Shown one piece after another: positions 18,315 through 27,075 of a DNA stretch of 64,000 bases. Below the pieces are notes generated by a model. That model was given only the letters and a program-made list of their open reading frames with translations. It did not search any database and had not been told where the DNA came from. Made by a program: the position numbers and the translations under genes. The stretch spans positions 99,234 to 163,233 of the forward strand of contig NZ_WMBT01000008.1 in NCBI RefSeq assembly GCF_009708075.1, in the 5' to 3' direction. This DNA comes from Paracoccus lichenicola (GTDB lineage: Bacteria > Pseudomonadota > Alphaproteobacteria > Rhodobacterales > Rhodobacteraceae). Every line of letters begins with the position of its first letter. Positions within the stretch are counted from its first letter, which is position 1.

Positions 18315-21290
18315 TTACGCCTTCAGCCGCGCGTTGTCGGGGTCATAGAACACGGTCGAGGTGACGCGCGCCTTGCGCACCCCGTCCGGCATGGGGATGA
18401 ACACCGTCTCGCCCATCCGGTCGAACCCGCCCTCGATCACCGCCATGGCGATGGGGTGGCCCATGGTGGACTGATAGGACGAGGTGACGTGCCCCACCAT
18501 CCGCATGGGCTTCGGCTGGTCCGGATCCAGCACGATCTGCGCGCCCTCTTGCAGCAGGCTGCCGTCCTCGGTCAGCAGGCCGACCAATTGCTTGCGGCCC
18601 TTTGCCACGATGTCGGGGCGCGACAGGGACCGCTTGCCCACGAAGTCGCGCTTGGCCTTGCCGACGGCCCAGTCCAGGCCCGCGTCTTGCGGGGTCACGG
18701 TGCCGTCGGTGTCCTGGCCCACGATGATGTAGCCCTTTTCGGCGCGCAACACGTGCATCGCCTCGGTGCCATAGGGGGTGATGTCGTGGGGCTTTCCGGC
18801 CTCCATCAGCGCGGTCCACAGGGCCAGGCCGTGGCGGGCGGGAACGTTGACCTCGAACCCGACCTCTCCAGTGAAGGACAGGCGGAACAGGCGGGCGGGC
18901 AGGCCCGCCACGGTGCATTCCGCGCAGGACATGTGCGGGAAGTCGTCCCAGTCCACGCCCTGGACCAGCGGCTTCAACATCGCCAGCACGTTCGGCCCGT
19001 TCAGCGCGACCGTCGCCCATTGTTCCGTGGTCGAGGTCAGCCACACGTCAAGCTCGGGCCATTCGGTCTGCAGGTAATCCTCCATCATCGTCAACACGCG
19101 CGCCGCGCCGCCGGTGGTGGTGGTGACGTGGAACAGATCCGGGGACAGCCGCCCGATCACGCCGTCGTCCCGGATGAAGCCGTCCTCGCCCAAGAGCAAC
19201 CCGTAACGGCAGCGGCCCGGCGCGAGCTTGGTCCAGGGGTTCGTGTACATGCGGTTCATGAACTCGACCGCATCCGGCCCCGCGACCTCGATCTTGCCCA
19301 GGGTGGACGCGTCGAAGATCCCCAGCGAGGCCCGCGTGGCTTTGCATTCGCGCAGCACGGCGGCGTGCATGTCCTCTCCGGCGCGCGGGAAATACCAGGC
19401 GCGGCGCCATTGGGCGACCGGTTCGAAGACCGCGCCGTTCGCCTCGGCCCAAGGGTCGATGGGGGTCTTGCGGGTCAGTTGGAACGTCTCGCCCCGCAGG
19501 TAGCCGCAGAAGGCGCCGAAGCTGGTGGGCGTATAGGGCGGGCGGAAGGTGGTCAGGCCCACCTGCGGCGGCGCCTTGCCCAGGGCGTCGGCGGCGATCA
19601 TCAAGCCGTTGATGTTCGACATCTTGCCCTGGTCGGTCGCCATGCCGTTGGTGGTGTAGCGCTTCACATGCTCGATCGACCGCATCCCCTCGCGCACGGC
19701 CAGGCGGATGTCCTTGGCGGTCACGTCGTTCTGGAAGTCGATGAAGGCGCGCGCGCGGCCCGGATTGCCGTCGGTCGGCAGTTCGGTGTGGCTGACCCCG
19801 GTGCCGGGGCGGTCGTTCGCCACGGCGAAGCTGGTGCCGTGACCCGCGCGGCCCAGGCCTTCCAGCGCGCGCAGGCCCGCCGCCGCGCCGTCCGCCAGAG
19901 CGGGTTCGTAACCCCACAGGCCCCGGCCCGCGCCCGCGATCTCGACATCTTCGGTCTTGCGGTCGGGCAGGAAGGTCTGGCCGTCCCAGGCCAGCGATCC
20001 CTTGGTGTGCGAAAACAGATGCAGCGAGGGCGTCCAGCCGCCGCACATCAGCAGGCAGTCGCAGGCGATGTCGCGGCCCGCGCCGACATGGGTGCCGCGC
20101 ACGGGAGCGGCGCGGACGGATTTCACGCGCAGACGGCCCTTGGTGGTGGTGACGGTATGGCCCGCCAGCACCTTGATCCCGCGCTTGCGGGCGGCGTCCA
20201 GCAGGTCGGGACGCACCGTGTCGCGGGTGTCGATGATCGCCGCCACGCGGGCGCCATTGTCGGCCAGGTCGAAGGCCGCATACCAGGCGCTGTCATGGCT
20301 GGTCACGACCGCCGGGGCATCGCCCACGCGGACGCCGTACTTGTGCAGATAGGTCTGCGCGGCCCCGGCCAGCATCACGCCGGGACGGTCGTTGCCGTCG
20401 AAGACCAGCGGCTTTTCCAGCGCGCCCTGCGCCAGCACCACCTGGCCCGCCCGCACCCGCCACATGCGTTCGCGCGGGGCGCCCTTGGGCGGGCTGTCCA
20501 GGTGATCGGTCAGCCGCTGGCAAAGGCCCACCATGTTCTGGTGATAGTATCCGATCGCCGTGGTCCGCGTCATCAGCCGCACGCCCGCCGCGCGCAGGCG
20601 GCCCAGTTGCGCCTCGATCCAGTCCCAGGCAGGCTTGCCGTCGATCTGGACGCCCGGATCGGACAGCAGCGATCCGCCCATCTCCGGGTTCTCATCGACC
20701 AGCGTCACGTCCGCGCCCGACTGCGCCGCGGCCAGCGCCGCCGCGATCCCGGCAGGGCCAGCGCCTACGATCAGCACGTCGGTATGCAGATAGCGGCTGG
20801 CATAATGGTCGGGGTCCGTTTCCGTGGGCGACTTGCCGAGGCCTGCCGCGCCCCGGATCACGGGTTCGTAAACCTTGTCCCAGAAGGACTTCGGCCACAT
20901 GAAGGTCTTGTAATAGAAGCCTGCCGAGAACAGCATGTAGGCCCGGTCGTTGATCGCGCCCATGTCGAAGGACAGCGACGGCCACTTGTTCTGGCTTTCC
21001 GTCACCAACCCGGCGCGCAGTTCCTGGACGGTGGCGCGCGTGTTCGGCTCGAACCGGCCCGGCCCGCGGCTGGTCCCGATCAGGGCGTTCGGCTCCTCGG
21101 ACCCGGCCGTGACCGCGCCGCGCGGGCGGTGATACTTGAAGGACCGGCCCATCAGGTGGACGCCGTTGGCCAGCAGGGCGGATGCCACCGTGTCGCCGCG
21201 CAGACCGGGGTAGGTCTTGCCGTCGAAGGTGAACGACACGGGGGCGGAGTGATCGACGCGGCCCTTGCCCGGAATGCGATAGCGGCTCAT
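18315..21290 (-). CDS. soxA: Sarcosine oxidase alpha subunit
   Basis: A 991-residue subunit that binds NAD and, at its C-terminus, tetrahydrofolate. It oxidises sarcosine with the beta subunit to glycine, H2O2 and 5,10-methylene-THF. An N-terminal ferredoxin-like fold without cluster cysteines (residues 15-100) is followed by a dinucleotide fold (VGAGPAGIAAALAAAQSGA near 175), a second nucleotide region, and a GcvT aminomethyltransferase-like domain from about 610 to the end (YGTEAMHVLRAEKGY). Length is normal for the family. Start at 21290 overlaps the soxD stop (ATGA). Confidence 0.96.
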   Translation of the reverse strand: MSRYRIPGKGRVDHSAPVSFTFDGKTYPGLRGDTVASALLANGVHLMGRSFKYHRPRGAVTAGSEEPNALIGTSRGPGRFEPNTRATVQELRAGLVTESQNKWPSLSFDMGAINDRAYMLFSAGFYYKTFMWPKSFWDKVYEPVIRGAAGLGKSPTETDPDHYASRYLHTDVLIVGAGPAGIAAALAAAQSGADVTLVDENPEMGGSLLSDPGVQIDGKPAWDWIEAQLGRLRAAGVRLMTRTTAIGYYHQNMVGLCQRLTDHLDSPPKGAPRERMWRVRAGQVVLAQGALEKPLVFDGNDRPGVMLAGAAQTYLHKYGVRVGDAPAVVTSHDSAWYAAFDLADNGARVAAIIDTRDTVRPDLLDAARKRGIKVLAGHTVTTTKGRLRVKSVRAAPVRGTHVGAGRDIACDCLLMCGGWTPSLHLFSHTKGSLAWDGQTFLPDRKTEDVEIAGAGRGLWGYEPALADGAAAGLRALEGLGRAGHGTSFAVANDRPGTGVSHTELPTDGNPGRARAFIDFQNDVTAKDIRLAVREGMRSIEHVKRYTTNGMATDQGKMSNINGLMIAADALGKAPPQVGLTTFRPPYTPTSFGAFCGYLRGETFQLTRKTPIDPWAEANGAVFEPVAQWRRAWYFPRAGEDMHAAVLRECKATRASLGIFDASTLGKIEVAGPDAVEFMNRMYTNPWTKLAPGRCRYGLLLGEDGFIRDDGVIGRLSPDLFHVTTTTGGAARVLTMMEDYLQTEWPELDVWLTSTTEQWATVALNGPNVLAMLKPLVQGVDWDDFPHMSCAECTVAGLPARLFRLSFTGEVGFEVNVPARHGLALWTALMEAGKPHDITPYGTEAMHVLRAEKGYIIVGQDTDGTVTPQDAGLDWAVGKAKRDFVGKRSLSRPDIVAKGRKQLVGLLTEDGSLLQEGAQIVLDPDQPKPMRMVGHVTSSYQSTMGHPIAMAVIEGGFDRMGETVFIPMPDGVRKARVTSTVFYDPDNARLKA

Positions 21291-21580
21291 TCTGCGGCCT
21301 CGTTGGTCAGAGGAGGACGGGGCAGCCCCGCCTTGTAGGTCATCAGGAAACGGTCGCTGACCGTGTCGCGCAGGGCGTTGAAGAAGCGCCCGCAACCGAC
21401 ATGCCGCCAGCGTTCGTAATGCGGCCCGCGCGCGTTGGTGCGGATGAACAGGAAGTCGCGCCATTCCTCGTCCGACAGCGTGGACGGATCGGCGGGCCGG
21501 GCGATATGCGCCTCGCCCGCATAGGTGAATTCCAGCTCGGGCAGGGTGTCTTCGCAATAAGGGCAGTGGATCAGCAGCAT
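21287..21580 (-). CDS. soxD: Sarcosine oxidase delta subunit
   Basis: A 97-residue subunit with the zinc ligands of SoxD: Cys6 and Cys9 in HCPYCE, then His60 and Cys63 in WRHVGCGRFF. It has a structural role in the heterotetramer. It overlaps soxA by 4 bp and sits 10 bp after soxB, which is the standard order soxBDAG. Confidence 0.95.
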   Translation of the reverse strand: MLLIHCPYCEDTLPELEFTYAGEAHIARPADPSTLSDEEWRDFLFIRTNARGPHYERWRHVGCGRFFNALRDTVSDRFLMTYKAGLPRPPLTNEAAE

Positions 21581-21590
21581 GGCGGGTTCC

Positions 21591-22844
21591 TCAATGCGCG
21601 ACGGCGGCGGCGGCGGCCTCGTCGATCAGCCGCCCGGTGGTGAAGCGTTCCAGCGTGAAGGGCGCGTTCAGCGGGTGCGGCTCGTCGCGGGCGACGGTGT
21701 ATGCCAGCAGATGCGCCGCCCCCGGCGTGGCCTTGAAGCCGCCCGTGCCCCAACCGCAGTTGACGTAAAGGCCCTTGACCGGCGTCTTGCCCAGGATGGC
21801 GCTGCGGTCGGGCGTCACGTCCACGATGCCGCCCCATTTGCGCAGCATCCGCATCCGGGTGAAGATCGGAAACACCTCGCAGATCGCGGCCACGGTGTGT
21901 TCGATCAGCGGCAACCCGCCGCGTTGGGAATAGCTGGTGTATTGGTCGGTCCCGGACCCGATCACCAGTTCGCCCTTGTCGGACTGGCTGATATAGGCGT
22001 GGACGGTGTTCGACATGACCACGCAGGGGAAGATCGGCTTGACCGGCTCGCTGACCAGGGCCTGCAACGGAAAGCTTTCCAGCGGCATCCGCAGCCCGGC
22101 GCTGTCCATTACCACGCTGGTATTGCCCGCCGCCGACACCGCGACCTTACGCGCGCGGATGAAGCCCTTGGCCGTGTCGACGCCGATCACCGCCCCGTCC
22201 GGCCCGCGCCGGATCGCGTTCACCGCGCAGTTCTGGATGATGTCCACGCCGCGCGCCGCCGCCGCGCGGGCATAGCCCCAGGCCACCGCGTCGTGCCGCG
22301 CCGTGCCCGCGCGCATCTGCAAGGCCGCGCCCACCACCGGATAGCGCGCGTCGGGCGAGATGTTCAGCGGCGGGCAGAAGGCCTTGGCTTCTTCCCTGGT
22401 CAGCCAGCGGTTGTCCACGCCGTTCAGCCGGTTCGAGTTCACGTGCCGCTGGAAGGACTGCACGTCATGGGTGTTGTGCGCCAGCATCATCACGCCGCGC
22501 TTGGAATACATGACGTTGTAGTTCAGCTCCTGGGACAGGTTGTCCCACAGGTCCAGCGCGTGATCGTAAAGCTTGGCGCTTTCGTCATACAGATAGTTCG
22601 ACCGGATGATCGTGGTGTTGCGGCCCGTGTTGCCGCCGCCCAGCCACCCCTTGTCGATCACCGCGACATTGGTGATGCCGTGTTCCTTGGCCAGATAGTA
22701 TGCCGCGCCCAACCCGTGCCCGCCCGCGCCGACGATCACCACGTCGTATTCGGCCTTTGGCTGGCTGTCCGGCCATTGCGCGCGCCAGCCCTTGTGGCCG
22801 TTGAGCGCCTGTTTCAGCAGCGAGAAGCCAGAGAAATGGGTCAT
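21591..22844 (-). CDS. soxB: Sarcosine oxidase beta subunit
   Basis: A 417-residue flavoprotein of the DAO family that holds FAD non-covalently and FMN covalently. The Rossmann motif is VVIVGAGGHGLGAAYYLA at about 35-52. His184 in TARHDAVAWGY is the likely FMN-linked histidine (counterpart of His173/175 in studied enzymes; inference). The C-terminal NCGWGTGGFKATPG segment is the conserved flavin-binding end. It is first in soxBDAG and diverges from the GlxA regulator gene across 102 bp that contain a CCCTG-CGC-CAGGG palindrome at 22916-22928. Confidence 0.96.
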   Translation of the reverse strand: MTHFSGFSLLKQALNGHKGWRAQWPDSQPKAEYDVVIVGAGGHGLGAAYYLAKEHGITNVAVIDKGWLGGGNTGRNTTIIRSNYLYDESAKLYDHALDLWDNLSQELNYNVMYSKRGVMMLAHNTHDVQSFQRHVNSNRLNGVDNRWLTREEAKAFCPPLNISPDARYPVVGAALQMRAGTARHDAVAWGYARAAAARGVDIIQNCAVNAIRRGPDGAVIGVDTAKGFIRARKVAVSAAGNTSVVMDSAGLRMPLESFPLQALVSEPVKPIFPCVVMSNTVHAYISQSDKGELVIGSGTDQYTSYSQRGGLPLIEHTVAAICEVFPIFTRMRMLRKWGGIVDVTPDRSAILGKTPVKGLYVNCGWGTGGFKATPGAAHLLAYTVARDEPHPLNAPFTLERFTTGRLIDEAAAAAVAH

Positions 22845-22946
22845 GGGGGGCGAACCTTTTGCGGCGATTCCGGGTTGAACCGAAAATGCCAGAAAGCCGC
22901 CCGCGCCGACTGGATCCCTGCGCCAGGGTGGTGTTACATTTGCGTC

Positions 22947-23942
22947 ATGCGCGACATGCCCGCCCCCAGTGATTCCCTGCGCCTGCGCGTCGGCTTTCTG
23001 CTGGCGCGGCGCTTTACCCTGTCGGCCTTCGCCAATTTCGTGGACGTGCTGCGGCTGGCCGCCGACGAGGGCGACCGGTCCCGCCCGATCCGCTGTTCCT
23101 GGCGGGTGCTGGCGACATCCTCGCAGCCGGTGCAGTCAAGCTGCGGCATCAGTGTCACCCCGGACGAGAAGCTGGGCGATCCGGCGCGCTTCGACTATAT
23201 CGTCGTGGCGGGCGGGTTGATCGACGAGATCGAGCGGCTGGACCCGGATTACACCGCCTTCCTGCACCGCGCGGCCCGTGCGGGCGTGCCGCTGGTCGGC
23301 GTCTGCACCGGTGCCTTCATCCTGCACCGGGCCGGGCTGATGAACGGATACCGCTGCTGCGTCAGCTGGTTCCACCACGAGGATTTCCTGGAACAGTTCG
23401 ACGGCTTGCGCCCGGTGTCCGACCGCATCTTCGTGGTGGACCGCGACCGGCTGACCTGTTCGGGCGGAGCCAGTTCCGCGCATCTGGCGGCCTTTCTGGT
23501 GGACCGCCACATCGGCCGGGCTGCGGCGCAGAAAAGCCTGCACATCATGATCATCGACGAGGCGATGGACGGGGGCGACCCCCAACCCGGCCTGCCGCTG
23601 GAGTTGAAGACCGACGACCCCCTGGTCCGCCGCGCCCTGCTGATGCTGCAGCAAAGCCTGGACACGCCCCCCGCCGTGGCCGATGTCGCCGCCCAGTTGC
23701 AGGTCAGCCGCCGCAAGCTGGAACGCCACTTCGCCGCATCCCTGTCCCTGTCCCCATCCGAGGCCTTCATGCGCGTCCGCCTGTCCCAGGTGCGGATGCT
23801 GCTGGCCCGCCCCGACCGCACGGTCAGCCAGATCGCCGCCGAGACAGGCTTTTGCGACGCGTCCCACCTGATCCGCGTGTTCCGCGACGTGATGGGCGTG
23901 ACGCCGGAACAGTGGCGGAAGGGGGCGAGGGAGGGGATTTGA
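22947..23942 (+). CDS. GlxA-family (DJ-1/PfpI plus AraC HTH) regulator
   Basis: A 331-residue transcription factor. Residues 15-190 form a class-I amidotransferase-like DJ-1/PfpI domain with the nucleophile-elbow sequence VGVCTGAFILHRAGL (Cys at about 115). Residues 230-325 form an AraC tandem HTH (VADVAAQLQVSRRKLERHF and IAAETGFCDASHLIRVFRD). Proteins of this type (GbdR, CdhR, ArgR of Pseudomonas) activate catabolism of glycine betaine, carnitine or amino acids. Its divergence from soxBDAG makes it the probable regulator of sarcosine or dimethylglycine breakdown. An alternative start is 22956. Confidence 0.93.
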   Translation: MRDMPAPSDSLRLRVGFLLARRFTLSAFANFVDVLRLAADEGDRSRPIRCSWRVLATSSQPVQSSCGISVTPDEKLGDPARFDYIVVAGGLIDEIERLDPDYTAFLHRAARAGVPLVGVCTGAFILHRAGLMNGYRCCVSWFHHEDFLEQFDGLRPVSDRIFVVDRDRLTCSGGASSAHLAAFLVDRHIGRAAAQKSLHIMIIDEAMDGGDPQPGLPLELKTDDPLVRRALLMLQQSLDTPPAVADVAAQLQVSRRKLERHFAASLSLSPSEAFMRVRLSQVRMLLARPDRTVSQIAAETGFCDASHLIRVFRDVMGVTPEQWRKGAREGI

Positions 23943-23944
23943 GC

Positions 23945-23980
23945 GTATTGATTTTTGGTATATGTTGGTATTGCATAAGG
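23945..23980 (+). promoter_or_regulatory. AT-rich control region of parDE with repeated TTGGTAT
   Basis: TTGGTAT occurs twice (23956-23962 and 23965-23971) in an AT-rich pocket between the regulator stop and the antitoxin ATG. TTGATT at 23948-23953 could serve as a -35. Direct repeats of this size before an antitoxin gene are typical autorepression operators. No clear -10 was found. Confidence 0.35.
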
Positions 23981-23989
23981 GGGTGAGCC

Positions 23990-24247
23990 ATGCCGCGCAA
24001 CACATCCGTTTCTTTGGGCGATCATTTCGCCAGCTTCATTGACGCACAGGTGCAAGGCGGCCGCTATGGTTCGGCCAGCGACGTGGTGCGTGCAGGGCTG
24101 CGGCTGCTTGAGGAACACGAGGCCAAGGTAAAGGCCTTGCAAGACGCATTGATCGCGGGCGAGGAATCGGGAGAGCCGCGCGAGTTCGATGACAAGGCAT
24201 TCCTTGCCCGGATGCACGACAAATACGCCAAGCGGCATGATGGCTAA
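23990..24247 (+). CDS. parD: ParD-type antitoxin (CC2985 family)
   Basis: An 85-residue ribbon-helix-helix antitoxin. The N-terminal RHH (MPRNTSVSLGDHFASFIDAQ then GGRYGSASDVVRAGLRLLEE) binds DNA as a dimer and represses the operon. The C-terminal region (about 45-85) is acidic and unstructured and would wrap the toxin. The toxin gene overlaps its end by 8-11 bp, the usual ParDE arrangement. Confidence 0.93.
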   Translation: MPRNTSVSLGDHFASFIDAQVQGGRYGSASDVVRAGLRLLEEHEAKVKALQDALIAGEESGEPREFDDKAFLARMHDKYAKRHDG

Positions 24248-24530
24248 ACGATATCGGCTTTCTCCGCTGGCCGAAAACGATCTCGAGCGCATTTGGCTTT
24301 ATACGTTGGAGCATTGGTCCCAAGCCCAAGCGGACGGATATTATCGGGATCTTGTTGCGGCATTCGAGGCGCTCGCTTTGGGCCGGAAACGCGGCAGGGC
24401 GACCACCCTGCGTCCCGGATATCTGAAATATCCATGCGGCGCGCACGTGATCTATTTTCGGCAAGGAAGCGACCGGCTGGACATCATTCGCATTCTTCAT
24501 GGCAAGCAGGACGCCGACCGGCATCTGTGA
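24237..24530 (+). CDS. parE: ParE/RelE-family toxin
   Basis: A 97-residue toxin of the ParE fold. It shows YRLSPLAENDLERIWLYTLE at residues 5-24 and a C-terminal GAHVIYFRQGSDRLDIIRIL core, which is the standard ParE/RelE beta-sheet. ParE proteins poison DNA gyrase. Two adjacent methionines at 24237 and 24240 are possible starts; both lie within the parD 3' end. The neutralising partner is parD just upstream. The gene appears intact. Confidence 0.92.
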   Translation: MMAKRYRLSPLAENDLERIWLYTLEHWSQAQADGYYRDLVAAFEALALGRKRGRATTLRPGYLKYPCGAHVIYFRQGSDRLDIIRILHGKQDADRHL

Positions 24531-24585
24531 CCGGCACAAGCCGCACGGGGGGTGGAAACCCCGCCCGACGAAGCCCACCGATCCC

Positions 24586-24655
24586 GTAGGGTGCGTGCTT
24601 GCACGCACCATTTGCGACGCGGCGCGCCAGCGGTGCGTGCAAGCACGCACCCTAC
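24586..24655 (+). repeat. REPIN: inverted pair of REP palindromes
   Basis: Two 24-bp arms, 24586-24609 and 24632-24655, are perfect reverse complements, separated by 22 bp. Each arm starts with GTAGGG and is itself a palindrome (GGTGCGTGC/GCACGCACC). A GTAG 5' tetranucleotide and inverted pairing are hallmarks of REP elements mobilised by RAYT transposases. It lies 55 bp after parE and touches the stop codon of the downstream convergent GlxA gene (24657). A related GTGGAAACCCC palindrome lies just before it at about 24548. Confidence 0.88.
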
Positions 24656-24656
24656 G

Positions 24657-25673
24657 TCAGCTTGCCAGGGCCAGCACCTCGGCCCGCGTGGGCAGCGCCA
24701 CCACCGTTCCCGCCTTCTGCACCCCCCGTTCCCGATAGGGCGATGTCCCGTACCGTTCCCGATAGCATTTCGAGAAATGCGAGGAACTGGCGAAGCCGCA
24801 GGCGATGGCGATCTCGATCAAGGGCAGGTCGGTCAACAGCAGCAGGTGGCGGGCGCGGGCCAGGCGGGCCTCCAGGTAGTACCGCTTGGGGCTGCGGTTC
24901 AGATAGCGCATGAACAGCCGCTCCAGCTGGCGGGTGGACATGCCCGCGTCGGCAGCCAGTTGCGGGGGGCTGACGGGGTTTTCCAGGTTCGCCTCGATCC
25001 GTTCCACCACGGCGGCCAGGCGCGGGTGGCGGATGCCGATGCGGGTGGCGATGGACAGCCGCTGGCGGTCGCCCCCGGCCCGGATCGCGGTGTGCAGCAT
25101 CTGGTCGGCGATCTGCGCGGCCAGATCCGCCCCATGCGTCCGCCCGATCAGGTGCAGCATCATGTCGATCGACGACGTGCCGCCCCCCGCCGTCAACCGG
25201 CTGCCGTCATCGACGAAGACCTGCCGGTGCAGATCCACGTCCGGGAAGGTCTCGGCGAAGGAATCGTGGTTTTCCCAATGGATCGTGGCGCGGCGTCCGT
25301 CCAGCAGCCCGGCCTTGGCCAGAACGTGGCTGCCGGTGCAGACCGCGCCCAGCGTTGCCCCCGCGCGCGCCTGCCGGCGCAGCCAGGCCAGCACCGGGCG
25401 CGAGGCCTGCGCGGTGATGTCGTCGCCGCCGCAGACGATCACCGCCTCGTCCCGCGCCACCGTCACCTCGCCGTCAAGCCCCGCGTCCAGCGCCATCCGC
25501 GACCCGTTCGAGCAGGTGGCGAAATCCCCGCCCGTCCCGACCAGCCGCCAGTCGTAAAGCCTGTGTCCCGACATCTTGTTGGCCAACCGCAGCGCGTCCA
25601 GCGTGGCCGCGAAGGGCAGCATGGTGAAGCGGTCCAGCAACAGGAAGGTGAAACGCCGGGGGGTGGGTGCCAT
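24657..25673 (-). CDS. GlxA-family (DJ-1/PfpI plus AraC HTH) regulator, second copy
   Basis: A 338-residue regulator with the same architecture as the one at 22947 but only moderately similar. The DJ-1/PfpI domain (about 8-190) has LGAVCTGSHVLAKAGLLDGR, Cys at about 112. The AraC domain (about 220-320) has QLAADAGMSTRQLERLF and ACGFASSSHFSKCYRERYG. Start at 25673 has GGAGAAG upstream. Homologues control amine and amino-acid catabolism. It is alone on the minus strand, opposed to parDE; its target is not evident. Its 3' end abuts the REPIN. Confidence 0.92.
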   Translation of the reverse strand: MAPTPRRFTFLLLDRFTMLPFAATLDALRLANKMSGHRLYDWRLVGTGGDFATCSNGSRMALDAGLDGEVTVARDEAVIVCGGDDITAQASRPVLAWLRRQARAGATLGAVCTGSHVLAKAGLLDGRRATIHWENHDSFAETFPDVDLHRQVFVDDGSRLTAGGGTSSIDMMLHLIGRTHGADLAAQIADQMLHTAIRAGGDRQRLSIATRIGIRHPRLAAVVERIEANLENPVSPPQLAADAGMSTRQLERLFMRYLNRSPKRYYLEARLARARHLLLLTDLPLIEIAIACGFASSSHFSKCYRERYGTSPYRERGVQKAGTVVALPTRAEVLALAS

Positions 25674-25897
25674 CTGTCTTCTCCGTCGCGAACGCTGCGG
25701 GCCATGCGGCGCAAGCGTGACAGAGTGCGGGGGCAGGGCAATGGACGCCTGCGGCAAAACGGCATGAGATTTGCGCCACGCCCCTGAAGGGTGCAGGCTG
25801 TCCCTGACCCGTTCCCAGGCCAGCGACAGGTGGCGGCCCGGGATCGCGACCGCGCCTGCCGCGCTGCGCATCCATGACCTGGCATGGGGCGAGCGAC

Positions 25898-25926
25898 TTG
25901 CACCGGAGCCGAAGATGACCTACATT
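25898..25926 (+). promoter_or_regulatory. Candidate sigma-70 promoter for Phd/VapC-type pair
   Basis: TTGCAC (25898-25903) and TACATT (25921-25926) are spaced 17 bp and end 22 bp before the antitoxin ATG at 25949. The 275-bp gap 25674-25948 upstream contains nothing else that I can identify. Confidence 0.42.
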
Positions 25927-25948
25927 CTGGTCAACAAGGGGGTGCGCC

Positions 25949-26191
25949 ATGCAGATCGCCATTGCCGAAGCCAAGGCCCAGTTCGCCGACCTCATCCGCC
26001 GCGCCGAGGCGGGCGAGGAGATCGAGTTGACCCGCTATGGCCGCCCGGTGGCGCGGCTGACGGCCTCGCCCGCGCGCGCGAACAGCCTGATCGGCTGCGC
26101 CAAGGGTCAGGTCCGCCTGCCCGACGACATGAACGACGGCGACGACCAGGTCGCCCGGCTGTTCCGGGACAGCGGCATCCTCCCTGAATGA
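25949..26191 (+). CDS. Phd/YefM-family antitoxin
   Basis: An 80-residue antitoxin with the Phd/YefM N-terminal fold, IAEAKAQFADLIRRAEAGEE followed by RYGRPVARL, the hallmark E-x-LTRYGRPVA segment of the family. It would bind its own operator and, through its flexible C-terminal half, the toxin. Its stop overlaps the toxin start as ATGA, so the pair is translationally coupled. Confidence 0.93.
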   Translation: MQIAIAEAKAQFADLIRRAEAGEEIELTRYGRPVARLTASPARANSLIGCAKGQVRLPDDMNDGDDQVARLFRDSGILPE

Positions 26192-26562
26192 GGCTGCTGC
26201 TGGACACCCATATCGTCCTGTGGGCGATGGCGGACGACGCGCGCCTGCCCTGCGCCCTGCGGGACGCCATCGCCGGGGCCGCCGCCCTGTTCATCAGCGC
26301 CGCCACCGTGTGGGAGGTCGCGATCAAGGCGTCCCTGGGCAAGCTGGACGTGCCCGCCGACCTGTTCGACCGGGCGCTGGCGGCGGGCGCGCAGCCCTTG
26401 CCGATCACCTGGACCCATGCCCGCGCGGTGGCGGCGCTGCCCCCGCACCACGCCGATCCCTTCGACCGTCTGCTGGTCGCGCAGGCCCGGGCCGAGGGGC
26501 TGGTGCTGGTCTCGGTCGATCGCCAGCTCAAGGCCTATGACGTGGCGCTGCTGGACGGCTGA
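26188..26562 (+). CDS. PIN-domain toxin (VapC-type ribonuclease)
   Basis: A 124-residue PIN domain. The acidic catalytic residues are in place: LLLDTHIVLWAM (Asp6), SAATVWEVAIK (Glu about 46), HADPFDRLLVAQA (Asp about 92) and SVDRQLKAY (Asp about 111). VapC proteins cleave tRNA or rRNA. It pairs with the Phd-type antitoxin just upstream, a common hybrid. Its 3' end overlaps the broken GntR gene by 28 bp on the other strand. Confidence 0.94.
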   Translation: MRLLLDTHIVLWAMADDARLPCALRDAIAGAAALFISAATVWEVAIKASLGKLDVPADLFDRALAAGAQPLPITWTHARAVAALPPHHADPFDRLLVAQARAEGLVLVSVDRQLKAYDVALLDG

Positions 26563-27040
26563 CGGTCCGTGAACAGCACCTCGCGCATGGCGATGCGCAG
26601 ATGGGCGCGCATGATGCTGCCCGCCAGGGGACCGTCGCGGTCGTGAAGGGCGGCGATCAGGGCGCGGTGTTCGCAAACGGACCGCTGCTGCCGGTCGGCG
26701 CGCGCCAGTTGCACGCGGCGCAGGGGGCCAGCCGCTGCCGCAGCCCGTCCGCGATGCCGGCCAGTTCGGCATTGCGCGCCAGCCGGCAGACCCGGTCGTG
26801 AAAGTCGAAGTTCATGGCCGGATAGGCGGCGGGATCGGCGTCCGCCATCCGCTGCACGTCCTCCTCGAACGCGGGAAGATCGGCCATCAGCACGCGCTGC
26901 GTGGCAAGGCAGGCGCAAAGGGCCTCGATCTCGGCCAGGGCTTCGAACAGATCCAGCAGCATGTGGGGCATGGGGGTCACGATGTCATTGCGGGGGAAGC
27001 CGTCATCCTTTTGCCCTTGGAGTGCATGTGCCCCGACCAT
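26535..27040 (-). pseudogene. Broken GntR-family regulator (FCD domain only, frameshift)
   Basis: The minus strand encodes an FCD ligand-binding domain (LLDLFEALAEIEALCACLA, then NFDFHDRVCRLARN) in one frame up to RQRLAP and continues in another frame with LRRVQLARADRQQRSVCEH to the stop at 26535. Adding one C in the five-C run at 26723-26727 would join them into a normal FCD of about 170 residues. The usual N-terminal winged-helix DNA-binding domain is also missing: only 25 residues precede the FCD, and the divergent symporter starts 36 bp away. This is therefore a degenerate FadR-type repressor, unless the frameshift is a sequencing error. Confidence 0.75.
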
Positions 27041-27075
27041 ATAGGCAGACGCGGATTAACAATCAGAGAATCGCC

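Noticed and set aside
17823..21338. A 1171-codon open frame opposite soxA
   Set aside because: Antisense of soxGA with shadow composition; soxA matches its family over the full length.
24586..24655. Paired palindromes as a CRISPR array or integron site
   Set aside because: Only two inverted units, no regular spacers or cas genes, and the GTAG ends point to REP elements.
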